From contig NZ_LMNI01000012.1 in NCBI RefSeq assembly GCF_001422925.1, positions 434,345-498,344 of the forward strand: a stretch of DNA of 64,000 nucleotides, in the 5' to 3' direction. The position numbers and the translations under genes were made by a program. This stretch comes from Microbacterium sp. Leaf288. Its GTDB lineage: Bacteria; Actinomycetota; Actinomycetes; Actinomycetales; Microbacteriaceae. This document shows, piece by piece, positions 42,968 to 50,638 of this stretch (positions are counted from its first letter, which is position 1; each line of letters opens with the position of its first letter). The notes under the pieces are model-generated. The model had not been told where the DNA came from, made no database searches, and was given only the letters and a program-made list of their open reading frames with translations.

Positions 42968-43926
42968 GCCGCCACCGCCTTCACGTTCTGCTTGCGGGCG
43001 TACTCGGCGGCCGCCTCGCGCACCCACGCGCCCTCCTCGTGGGCGTTGCGGCGGTTGCGGATGCGCTCGACGTTCATCGGGCCACGGCCGGCGAGCACCT
43101 CGTGGAACTCCGTCCAGTCGATCTCGCTCGTGTGCCACCGCTGAGCCTGCTCGTCCCACCGCAGCTCGGGATCGGGAAGGGTCACACCCAGCACCTCGGC
43201 CTGGGGCACCAGCATCCCGATGAACCGCTGCCGCAGGTCGTCGTTCGAGAAGCGCTTGATCTTCCAGGCCATCGACTGCGCCGAGTTCGGCGACTCGTCG
43301 TCAGGCGGCCCGAACATCATGAGCGACGGCCAGTACCAGCGGTTCACGGCATCCTGAGCCATCTCCCGCTGCGCGGGCGTCCCCTGCATGAGGGTCAGCA
43401 GGATCTCGAAGCCCTGCCGCTGGTGGAACGACTCCTCCTTGCAGATGCGCACCATCGCCCGGCCGTACGGGCCGTACGAGGCGCGGCACAGCGGCACCTG
43501 GTTGCAGATCGCGGCGCCGTCGACGAGCCAGCCGATCGCGCCCATGTCGGCCCACGTCGGCGTCGGGTAGTTGAAGATCGACGAATACCGCGCCCGCCCC
43601 TCGATGAGCTGCTCGGTCATCTCGTCGCGCGTGATGCCCAGGGTCTGGGCGGCGGAGTACAGGTACAGGCCGTGACCGGCCTCGTCCTGCACCTTCGCCA
43701 TCAGGATCGCCTTGCGCTTGAGGCTCGGCGCGCGAGAGATCCAGTTGCCCTCAGGCTGCATCCCGATGATCTCGGAATGCGCGTGCTGCGAGATCTGCCG
43801 GATCAGCGTCTTGCGATAGGCCGCCGGCATCCAGTCCCGCGGCTCGATGCGCGAGTCGGCCTCGATGATCGCGTCGAACGCCGCCTGCTCGGCGACCTCG
43901 TCGATCAGCACCTCGGTCGTCATCAT
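42964..43926 (-). CDS. paaA: Phenylacetyl-CoA epoxidase catalytic subunit PaaA
   Basis: Diiron oxygenase subunit of 320 residues that epoxidises the ring of phenylacetyl-CoA. Iron ligands are visible in '[20 protein letters not shown]' (ExxH) and '[20 protein letters not shown]' (ExxH). It starts at the first of two adjacent ATG codons, 36 bases after the paaI stop codon, with a PaaR operator in the gap, so it may begin its own transcription unit paaABCDE plus the enoyl-CoA hydratase. Confidence 0.96.
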   Translation of the reverse strand: MMTTEVLIDEVAEQAAFDAIIEADSRIEPRDWMPAAYRKTLIRQISQHAHSEIIGMQPEGNWISRAPSLKRKAILMAKVQDEAGHGLYLYSAAQTLGITRDEMTEQLIEGRARYSSIFNYPTPTWADMGAIGWLVDGAAICNQVPLCRASYGPYGRAMVRICKEESFHQRQGFEILLTLMQGTPAQREMAQDAVNRWYWPSLMMFGPPDDESPNSAQSMAWKIKRFSNDDLRQRFIGMLVPQAEVLGVTLPDPELRWDEQAQRWHTSEIDWTEFHEVLAGRGPMNVERIRNRRNAHEEGAWVREAAAEYARKQNVKAVAA

Positions 43927-43937
43927 CGACTCCTTAT

Positions 43938-43959
43938 TTACAGACCGTTCGTTCAGTAA
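43938..43959. promoter_or_regulatory. PaaR operator upstream of paaA
   Basis: A 22-base site ending CGTTCAGTAA, with a weak inverted repeat TTAC..GTAA. The same ten bases and several outside them recur in front of paaF and paaR. In both copies the sequence lies about 10-45 bases upstream of a paa start codon. Confidence 0.75.
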
Positions 43960-43962
43960 AGT

Positions 43963-44424
43963 CTACCCGGTGACGGATGCTTCGGCACCGCCGCCGACCG
44001 CATCGTCGGGGTGGGTGCGGCGCGTGGTGACGGACCGACCGCGGAACTCGGCGACCACGTCGCCGGTGTCGTCGGTCACCGTGACGTCGTAGAGGCCGTT
44101 GCGCCCGGAGAGGATGCGCCGCCGCGCGTGCGCGGTGAGCGTCTGGCCGGCGTGCGTGGCCTTGAGGAACGAGATGTCGGCGCCGGCGGCCACCGTCACG
44201 TCGCCGCTCTCGTTGCAGGCCATCGCGAACGCCGTGTCGGCGAGCGCGAACACCATGCCGCCGTGCGTGATGGCGAACCCGTTCGTCATGTCATCCCGCA
44301 CCGGCATCGACACGACCGCCTCACCGGGCTCGTCGCGCTCGACGACCATGCCGAGCGCGGCCGACGCGCGGTCGCGCTGCAGCATGCGACGCTGGCCCAC
44401 GAAGTGCGCGGCGGGGTCGGTCAT
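43963..44424 (-). CDS. paaI: Hotdog-fold acyl-CoA thioesterase PaaI
   Basis: Thioesterase of 153 residues that rescues CoA from dead-end phenylacetate intermediates. Hallmarks are 'MPVRDDMTNGFAITHGGMVF' with the active-site Gly-Gly region, and 'GADISFLKATHAGQTLTAHA'. The ATG has GTGGAG nine bases upstream. Longer frames upstream run through the palindrome-and-repeat region at 44438-44543 and lack homology. Confidence 0.92.
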   Translation of the reverse strand: MTDPAAHFVGQRRMLQRDRASAALGMVVERDEPGEAVVSMPVRDDMTNGFAITHGGMVFALADTAFAMACNESGDVTVAAGADISFLKATHAGQTLTAHARRRILSGRNGLYDVTVTDDTGDVVAEFRGRSVTTRRTHPDDAVGGGAEASVTG

Positions 44425-44437
44425 GCGCCCGGCTCCA

Positions 44438-44543
44438 CGCTGCCGAAAGCGGCATCCGCTGCCCCATCCGCATCCGTGCCTCCGCATGCGCTGCCGAAAC
44501 CGGCATCCGCGGCCGAACGCTCCGACCGCGGACGCCGATTTCG
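44438..44543. repeat. Palindromic element H with a 22-bp direct repeat
   Basis: CGAAACCGGCATCCGCGG (44495-44512) pairs with CCGCGGACGCCGATTTCG (44526-44543) at 16 of 18 positions. Its left arm is part of a direct repeat, CGCTGCCGAAA(G/C)CGGCAT, present at 44438 and 44489. It fills the 142-base gap between paaZ and paaI. Confidence 0.6.
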
Positions 44544-44566
44544 ACCGCGCGGAGCTGACGCGGGCA

Positions 44567-46684
44567 TCATGCCGTGACCTCCGCAGAGACCGGGGCGACG
44601 GATGCCTCGGCGGCAGCATCCGATTCCGCCGCCGTCTTCGCGACCAGCGTGAGGACGTCGTAGGTCGCGACGATCTCGTCGCGCTGGTTGAGGATGACGG
44701 CGTCCCACCGCACCTCGCCGTACTCGTCGGTCTCGCGCGGGGTGATCTGCTTGGCCGTGAGCACCACTCGGATCTCGTCGCCGGGCGACACCGGGGTCAT
44801 GAACCGCAGGTTCTCGAGGCCGTAGTTGGCGAGCACGGGGCCGGGCTCGGGATCGACGAAGAGCCCCGCCGCCCACGAGACGAGCAGGTAGCCGTGGGCG
44901 ACGCGGCCCGGGAAGAACGGGTTCGCGGCGGCCGCCTCTTCGTCCATGTGGGCGTAGAACAGGTCGCCGGTGAAGTTCGCGAACGTCTCGATGTCGTCGA
45001 GCGTCACCGCGCGCAGGGGCGAGGCGATCTGGTCGCCGACCGCGAGTTCGGCGAGCGACTTGCGGAACGGGTGACGATCCGATCGGGATGCTGCACCCTG
45101 ATGCCACACACCGGTCAGCGCCGTCAGCATCGCGGGCGAGCCCTGCAACGCCGTGCGCTGCATGTGATGCAGCACCGCGCGGATGCCGCCGAGCTCCTCG
45201 CCGCCGCCGGCGCGGCCGGGCCCGCCATGCACGAGGTGCGGCACGGGCGCGCCGTGGCCCGTCGACGTGCGGGCGTCGTCGCGGTCGAGGAACAGCAGGC
45301 GTCCGTTGTAGGCGGCGGTACGGGCCAGCAGGGTCGCGGCGACGGCGGGGTCGGCGGTCGCGACGCTCGTCACGAGCGACCCGCCGCCGCGGCCGACGAG
45401 GTCGGCCGCTTCATCGACCGTGCGGTAGGCGAGCACGCTCGCCACGGGGCCGAAGGCCTCGACGTCGTGCACCGCGTCGGGCAGCGCGTCGGCCGCGCCG
45501 TCGAACCCGATCACGATGGGCGTGAGGAAGGCTCCGTCGGGGGCGGGACCGGTCGAGCCGTCGGCGAGCGTCACGTCCGGGGCATCCGTCGTCCCGAGCA
45601 GGATGCGGCCGCCCGCGGCTTCGAGCTCACCCACGGCGCGCAGCACCTCGTCGCGCTGCGCGAGCGAGACGAGCGGGCCCATCGTGACGCCTTCAGCGTG
45701 GGGATCACCCACGACGACGCGTTCGGCGATCTTGTCGCGCAGGGCGCCGACGAGCGGCTCGACGGCGTCCGTCGGCACGATGGCGCGGCGGATCGCGGTG
45801 CACTTCTGCCCCGCCTTCGTCGTGAGCTCGACCATGAGCTGCTTGACGTACGCATCGAACTCGGGCGTGCCCGGGACGGCGTCGGGGCCGAGCACCGACG
45901 CGTTGATCGAGTCGGTCTCGCTCGTGAACCTGACGCCCGGGGCCGCCTGCTCGCGAAGCCGGGACGCCGTCGACGCGCTCCCGGTGAACCCGACGAGGTC
46001 GCCGAGCCCCAGGTGGTCGAACAGCCCCGGCACGGCGCCGCTCACCAGCTGGAGGGAGCCGGCCGGCAGCTTCCCGGTCTCGACGAGGATCCGCAGCCAT
46101 GCCTCGGCCACGTACGCCGTCGGCGTGGCGGGCTTCACGATCGTCGGCACGCCCGCGAGGAACGCGGGGGCGAACTTCTCGAGCGCGCCCCACATCGGGA
46201 AGTTGAAGGCGTTGATCTGCACGGCAACGCCGGGCAGCCGCGTGTACACGTGGCGCCCGAGGAACGAGCCGTCCTTCGACAGCGACTCGACCGGGCCGTC
46301 GAGGTACACCTGGGCGTTGGGCAGCTCGCGCCGCCCCTTCGACGAGTAGGTGAAGAGCACTCCGATGCCGCCGTCCACGTCGCTCAGCGAGTCGCGCGTG
46401 GTCGCGCCCGCGCGCTTGGACAGCTCGTAGAGCTCCTCCTTGCGCGCGGTCAGCGCGATGCCGAACTCCTTCAGCAGCAGCGCACGCTGGTGGAACGTCA
46501 GCGCGCCGAGGCTCGCCTGGCCGATGGTCCGTGCATGGACGATCGCGCCGGCGAGGTCGATCCCGTCGGTGCTGACGCGCGTCACGACCTCACCCGTCGA
46601 CGCGTCGCGCACATCCGTCGCACCGGTCGCCGAGGCGGGCGTCCACCACGCGTCGCGCAGGTAGCTGGGGAGGATGTCGGTCAC
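44567..46684 (-). CDS. paaZ: Bifunctional oxepin-CoA hydrolase / 3-oxo-5,6-dehydrosuberyl-CoA semialdehyde dehydrogenase
   Basis: Fused enzyme of 705 residues, slightly longer than E. coli PaaZ. The N-terminal aldehyde dehydrogenase domain has 'QINAFNFPMWGALEKFAPAF', the nucleophile in 'KAGQKCTAIRRAIVP', and 'FGPVASVLAYRTVDEAADLV'. The C-terminal MaoC-like hotdog hydratase has 'FYAHMDEEAAAANPFFPGRV' and 'AHGYLLVSWAAGLF'. It opens the oxepin ring and oxidises the aldehyde. The GTG start overlaps the paaH stop by four bases, which fits coupled expression of paaF-H-Z-I. Confidence 0.95.
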   Translation of the reverse strand: MTDILPSYLRDAWWTPASATGATDVRDASTGEVVTRVSTDGIDLAGAIVHARTIGQASLGALTFHQRALLLKEFGIALTARKEELYELSKRAGATTRDSLSDVDGGIGVLFTYSSKGRRELPNAQVYLDGPVESLSKDGSFLGRHVYTRLPGVAVQINAFNFPMWGALEKFAPAFLAGVPTIVKPATPTAYVAEAWLRILVETGKLPAGSLQLVSGAVPGLFDHLGLGDLVGFTGSASTASRLREQAAPGVRFTSETDSINASVLGPDAVPGTPEFDAYVKQLMVELTTKAGQKCTAIRRAIVPTDAVEPLVGALRDKIAERVVVGDPHAEGVTMGPLVSLAQRDEVLRAVGELEAAGGRILLGTTDAPDVTLADGSTGPAPDGAFLTPIVIGFDGAADALPDAVHDVEAFGPVASVLAYRTVDEAADLVGRGGGSLVTSVATADPAVAATLLARTAAYNGRLLFLDRDDARTSTGHGAPVPHLVHGGPGRAGGGEELGGIRAVLHHMQRTALQGSPAMLTALTGVWHQGAASRSDRHPFRKSLAELAVGDQIASPLRAVTLDDIETFANFTGDLFYAHMDEEAAAANPFFPGRVAHGYLLVSWAAGLFVDPEPGPVLANYGLENLRFMTPVSPGDEIRVVLTAKQITPRETDEYGEVRWDAVILNQRDEIVATYDVLTLVAKTAAESDAAAEASVAPVSAEVTA

Positions 46685-47601
46685 TGGTCACTCCATTCGT
46701 AGAAGCCGCGGCCGGTCTTGCGGCCGAGATGTCCGTCGGCGACGAGGCGCCTGAGCAGTTCCGGGGGCGCGAAGCGCTCCCCGAGTTCGCGGTGCAGCTC
46801 CTCGGCGATGCCGAGGCGCACGTCGAGGCCGACGAGGTCGGTCGTCCGGAGGGGACCGACCGGATGCCGGTACCCGAGCTCCATCGCCGCATCGATGTCG
46901 GCGGCCGAGGCGACCCCCTCCTCGAGCATGCGGATCGCCTCGAGCCCGAGCGCGACGCCGAGTCGACTCGATGCGAAGCCCGGGCTGTCACGCACGACGA
47001 CCGGCGTCTTGCCCAGCGCCGCGATCCAGCCTTTCGCCGCGTCGACGAGCGTGGCATCGGTCGCGGTGCCGGTGACGACCTCCACGAGCTGCGACGCCGG
47101 CACGGGGTTGAAGAAGTGCAGCCCCAGGAAGCGCTCGGGCCGATCCAGAACGGATGCGAGGTCGTCGATCGAGATCGACGACGTGTTGGTGGCCAGGGCC
47201 GCCTCCGGCGCGAGCACGCGTTCCGCACGCCCGAGGGCGTCGAGCTTGAGCTCCCGATCCTCCGGGACCGCCTCCACCACGAGACCGCAGCCGGCCAGAG
47301 CCGCAGCATCCGTCGCCGTCTCGATGGCCGCGGCGAGCGCGTCGACCCCTCGATCGGTGGTGCCGCGCTCGACGCTGCGGCGCACGCTCTCGAGAAGGCG
47401 AGCGGATGCTGCGACCGCCGCGTCCGCGTCGCGCTCGACCACGACCACGTCGGCGCCGGCGAGCACGAACGCGTGCGCGATGCCCGCACCCATGCGCCCG
47501 CCGCCGATGACCCCGACCCGCTCAGGCACCCCCGAAGACTCAGGGCGTTTCGTCTCGCTTCGCTCGCTCAACGACCGGGTGCTGTCGACGGCCGCGCTCA
47601 T
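46681..47601 (-). CDS. paaH: 3-hydroxyacyl-CoA dehydrogenase PaaH
   Basis: NAD-dependent dehydrogenase of 306 residues, the single-domain-pair type rather than the longer E. coli form. 'VGVIGGGRMGAGIAHAFVLA' is the NAD fold and 'LGLHFFNPVPASQLVEVVTG' the catalytic region. The first 27 residues before it include 'SLSERSETKRPESSG', encoded by a dispersed repeat, and look dispensable. It oxidises 3-hydroxyadipyl-CoA to 3-oxoadipyl-CoA. It overlaps paaF by one base and paaZ by four. Confidence 0.93.
   Translation of the reverse strand: MSAAVDSTRSLSERSETKRPESSGVPERVGVIGGGRMGAGIAHAFVLAGADVVVVERDADAAVAASARLLESVRRSVERGTTDRGVDALAAAIETATDAAALAGCGLVVEAVPEDRELKLDALGRAERVLAPEAALATNTSSISIDDLASVLDRPERFLGLHFFNPVPASQLVEVVTGTATDATLVDAAKGWIAALGKTPVVVRDSPGFASSRLGVALGLEAIRMLEEGVASAADIDAAMELGYRHPVGPLRTTDLVGLDVRLGIAEELHRELGERFAPPELLRRLVADGHLGRKTGRGFYEWSDQ
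47546..47579. repeat. Dispersed repeat inside the paaH 5' end
   Basis: The stretch starts CGTTTCGTCTCGCTTCGCTC and continues with CGCTCAACGACCGGG. From memory this class of sequence is frequent between genes of Microbacterium genomes. Here it is in frame and encodes about ten residues before the Rossmann fold. Confidence 0.5.
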
Positions 47602-48335
47602 CAGCGCTTCCTCTCGAGGAACGCGGTCATGCGGCGGTCCTTCTCGGGGCTCTCGAAGAGCTGCGCCTGCAGCTCCAGCTCGATCTCCGGGTGTGCGGCG
47701 CGCGGGGCGAGGAGCGCCGTCTTCGTGTGGCGCGTCGCGAGCGGATCGTTGCGCGCGATCCGGTCGGCGATCGCGTGGGCGGCGGGAAGGAGGTCGCCCG
47801 GCTCGAACAGCGACGACACCAGTCCCCACTCGACGGCGGTGTCGGCATCCAGGATCCGTCCGGTCAGGAGCAGCTCCGCAGCCCGCGCCTCGCCGACGAT
47901 CTCGGGCAGGCGCCAGGTCGCACCGGCGGCCGCGATGATGCCGAGGCCGGTCTCGGGATTGCCGATCTTGAGGGTCGGCGAGCCGATGCGGATGTCGGCC
48001 GCGTACGCGAGCTCGGCGCCCCCGCCGAGGGCGTAGCCGTCGATCGCCGCGATGACGGGCATCGGCAGGTGGCGGATCCGCGTGAACGCCCTCGTGTTGA
48101 TCCCCCGGCGCGCGTCGGCGGCGCGGCGCTGCCGCAGCTGGGCGATGTCGGCGCCCGAGGCGAACACACCATCGGAGCCCGTGAGGATGAGCGTCCGCGG
48201 CTCGCGCTCGAGCTCGCCGCACAGCTCATGCAGCCGGTCGATGGTGTCCTGGTCGATGGCGTTGCGCACGTCCGGCCGTGACAGCGTCGCGACGACGCGG
48301 TCCTCGCGGCGCTCGATCTTGAGCGGCTCAGGCAT
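47601..48335 (-). CDS. paaF: Enoyl-CoA hydratase PaaF
   Basis: Crotonase-fold hydratase of 244 residues. 'GVFASGADIAQLRQRRAADA' and 'IDGYALGGGAELAYAADIRI' form the oxyanion hole, and 'GNPETGLGIIAAAGATWRLP' holds a catalytic glutamate. It hydrates 2,3-didehydroadipyl-CoA in the phenylacetate pathway. Of two nearby ATG codons the second is chosen, because GAGAGG sits six bases before it. The PaaR operator lies 44-65 bases upstream. Confidence 0.88.
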   Translation of the reverse strand: MPEPLKIERREDRVVATLSRPDVRNAIDQDTIDRLHELCGELEREPRTLILTGSDGVFASGADIAQLRQRRAADARRGINTRAFTRIRHLPMPVIAAIDGYALGGGAELAYAADIRIGSPTLKIGNPETGLGIIAAAGATWRLPEIVGEARAAELLLTGRILDADTAVEWGLVSSLFEPGDLLPAAHAIADRIARNDPLATRHTKTALLAPRAAHPEIELELQAQLFESPEKDRRMTAFLERKR

Positions 48336-48378
48336 CGGCATCCTCTCGATCCGCTTCGTCGCGGTCTCGCGCCCATAA

Positions 48379-48400
48379 TATCTGATCGATCGTTCAGTAA
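48379..48400. promoter_or_regulatory. PaaR operator between paaF and paaR
   Basis: A 22-base site sharing CGTTCAGTAA and flanking positions with the paaA site, with CTGATCGATCG in its left half. It lies between the divergent paaF and paaR starts, suiting both autorepression and control of paaFHZI. Confidence 0.75.
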
Positions 48401-48449
48401 TGTCACCGTGTCGCGCGGCGCCGACGCCGACGGGTGCGAGACTGGGCGC

Positions 48450-49058
48450 ATGTCCGCGAGCACCGACACCTCTCCCGCGCGACGCGGCCGTCCCGGCTAC
48501 GACCGCGATCAGGTGCTCGCCGTCGCCGTCGCCCTCTTCAACGAGCAGGGGTACGACGCCACGTCGGTCGCCCATCTCGCCTCACGCCTGGGCCTCACGA
48601 AGTCGGCGCTGTACCACCACTTCGACTCGAAGGAGCAGCTGCTCGCGCTCGCGCTCGGCGAAGCGCTCGACGGACTCGAGGGAGTGCTCGAGGAGCCCGA
48701 GGCCTCCGTCGGCGACCCGGCGGAGCGGCTCGGCGCGGTGCTGCGGGGTGCGGTGCTCGTGCTCGTCGACAGGCTCCCGTATGTGACACTCCTCCTGCGC
48801 GTGCGCGGAAACAGCGACGTCGAGCGCGCGGCTCTCGAGCGGCGCCGCGCGTTCGACCACCGTGTGACCGCGCTCGTGACCGAGGCGCAGCGCGCGGGTC
48901 AGGTGCGCGCCGACGTCGACGGCGCCGTGACCACGCGCCTCGTCTTCGGCATGGTCAACTCGATCGTCGAGTGGTACCGGCCGGGCGGCGCCGTCGACCG
49001 CGAGCGCCTCGCCCACGACGTCGTCGCGGTCGCACTGGACGGCATGCGCACCCGCTGA
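48450..49058 (+). CDS. paaR: TetR-family regulator PaaR of phenylacetate degradation
   Basis: Repressor of 202 residues. 'YDRDQVLAVAVALFNEQGYD' and 'LTKSALYHHFDSKEQLLALA' form the HTH at about residues 17-62. PaaR-type TetR repressors in Thermus, Corynebacterium and relatives are released by phenylacetyl-CoA. Position divergent from paaF and matching operators in front of paaF and paaA support this role. A GAGACT box six bases before the ATG hints at a leaderless start. A downstream hairpin ends the gene. Confidence 0.85.
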   Translation: MSASTDTSPARRGRPGYDRDQVLAVAVALFNEQGYDATSVAHLASRLGLTKSALYHHFDSKEQLLALALGEALDGLEGVLEEPEASVGDPAERLGAVLRGAVLVLVDRLPYVTLLLRVRGNSDVERAALERRRAFDHRVTALVTEAQRAGQVRADVDGAVTTRLVFGMVNSIVEWYRPGGAVDRERLAHDVVAVALDGMRTR

Positions 49059-49064
49059 AACGCA

Positions 49065-49114
49065 CGGATGCCGCGCACCCGAGCCCGCACAGGGGCTCAG
49101 GGACGCGGCATCCG
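49065..49114. terminator. Nested GGATGC hairpin
   Basis: CGGATGCCGCG and CGCGGCATCCG enclose a second stem GAGCCC/GGGCTC. It lies between the convergent paaR and MHS transporter genes and could end both. Confidence 0.65.
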
Positions 49115-49125
49115 CTCCCGAAAGG

Positions 49126-50511
49126 TCAGGCCTTGGAGAGGCCGTAGATCGGGCTGACCGACTGCTCGGCCTCGTGGTCCGGGCCGAGCGGGATGCCGGA
49201 GCGGTCGCGCAGAAGCAGCGTGGCGATGAGGCCCACGACGGTCATTGCGGCGAGGTACCACGTGACGGAGACCGTGGAGCCGGTCGCCTGCACGAGGGCC
49301 GTCGCGATGGTCGGGGCGAAGGCGCCGCCCAGGATCGCACCGATCGCGTACGAGATCGAGACGCCCGAGAAGCGGATGGATGCCGGGAACAGCTCGGAGT
49401 AGAGCGCGGCCTGGGGTCCGTACGTGAAGCCGAGGCCGATCGTGAGGATCGCGAGACCCAGGAAGAGCAGCCAGATGTTCCCGGTGTTGACGAGCGGGAA
49501 GAGCAGGAACACCCCGGCGAGCTGCAGGATCCACCCGATGATGTACGTCGTGCGGCGGCCGATGCGGTCGGACAGGAAGCCGGCGGCCAGCGTCGACAGC
49601 AGCCACGTGACCGCCGAACCCGCGACGGCCCACAGCACGGGCCCGCGCTCGAGGGCGAGCGGACCCTCGGGGTTGGTCGAGTAGCCCTGGATGTATCCGC
49701 CCGTGGTCATGTAGCCGACGGCGTTGTTGCCGGCGAATACCAGCGCGGCGATGAACACGAGGAGCAGGTGCTTGCGGAAGAGCGTGATGATCGGCATGCG
49801 CGCCTTCTCCTTGCGCTCGGCGAGCTCGGCGAAGACCGGGCTCTCCTCGACGCGGCGGCGCACGTAGTAGCCGACGAGGATCAGCACGACGCTGAGCAGG
49901 AACGGCACACGCCAGCCCCACACGAGGAACGCGTCTCCGGGAGCGATCATCGCCATGAGAGCCATGACGCCCGAGGCGAGCAGCAGGCCGAGCGGCACGC
50001 CGATCTGCGGCGAGGCTCCGAACGCGCCGCGGCGCTGCTTCGGCGCGTGCTCGACGGCCATCAGCACCGCGCCGCCCCACTCGCCGCCGGCGGAGATGCC
50101 CTGGACGATGCGCAGGAGCACGAGGAGGATCGGCGCGGCGACGCCGATCGCCTCGTAGGTCGGCAGCACGCCGATGAGCGCGGTGGCCGCGCCCATGAGG
50201 ATCAGGGTCCACATCAGCACGACCTTGCGGCCGTACTTGTCGCCGAAGTGCCCGGCCAGGAAGGCACCGAGCGGCCGGAAGAGGAAGCTCACACCGACGG
50301 TCGCGAAGGCGACGATCGCACTGTTGGCGCCGAGCGGTGCGAAGAACAGCTGGCCGAAGACCAGGCCGACCGCGGTCGCGTAGATGAAGAAGTCGTACCA
50401 CTCGACGGTGGTGCCGACGACCGTCGCGAACACGACGCGTCGTCGGTCCGTGGTGGACGCGATGGTTCCGGTGGGGGTGAACCCTGCTGTGGGTCCTGAG
50501 GTGCTGCTCAT
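49126..50511 (-). CDS. MHS-type transporter of the homoprotocatechuate locus
   Basis: Major facilitator of 461 residues, 12 membrane segments, metabolite:H+ symporter group. 'VVGTTVEWYDFFIYATAVGL', 'GHFGDKYGRKVVLMWTLILM' and 'IVQGISAGGEWGGAVLMAVE' are group signatures. AGGAG sits six bases before the chosen ATG. It is divergent from the hpa operon and shares its regulatory region, so uptake of 4-hydroxyphenylacetate or 3,4-dihydroxyphenylacetate is likely. It is distinct from the other MHS protein at 14.9-16.4 kb. Confidence 0.85.
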   Translation of the reverse strand: MSSTSGPTAGFTPTGTIASTTDRRRVVFATVVGTTVEWYDFFIYATAVGLVFGQLFFAPLGANSAIVAFATVGVSFLFRPLGAFLAGHFGDKYGRKVVLMWTLILMGAATALIGVLPTYEAIGVAAPILLVLLRIVQGISAGGEWGGAVLMAVEHAPKQRRGAFGASPQIGVPLGLLLASGVMALMAMIAPGDAFLVWGWRVPFLLSVVLILVGYYVRRRVEESPVFAELAERKEKARMPIITLFRKHLLLVFIAALVFAGNNAVGYMTTGGYIQGYSTNPEGPLALERGPVLWAVAGSAVTWLLSTLAAGFLSDRIGRRTTYIIGWILQLAGVFLLFPLVNTGNIWLLFLGLAILTIGLGFTYGPQAALYSELFPASIRFSGVSISYAIGAILGGAFAPTIATALVQATGSTVSVTWYLAAMTVVGLIATLLLRDRSGIPLGPDHEAEQSVSPIYGLSKA

Positions 50512-50585
50512 GGTGACTCCTGTGTCGGGGGCTGACGACATCGTCGCCGGCGAACCGTTGGGGGATGGTTGCCGGATGCTGCACG

Positions 50586-50609
50586 ATCATATACGATTTC
50601 GAATACGAC
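50586..50609. promoter_or_regulatory. Probable GntR operator of the hpa locus
   Basis: ATCATATACGAT is a 10-of-12 palindrome of the type bound by FCD-class GntR regulators. A second near-copy of its right half (TCGAATACGA) follows. The region is AT-rich and lies between the MHS and FAH-RraA genes. Confidence 0.6.
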
Positions 50610-50638
50610 GCAACAGGTCGCTTCGAGTAAGGGAGCTC

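Noticed and set aside
44425..44619. An N-terminal extension of the PaaI thioesterase by about 65 residues
   Set aside because: The extra codons are Arg/Cys-rich readings of palindrome H and its direct repeat; the ATG at 44424 has a ribosome site and starts at conserved residues.
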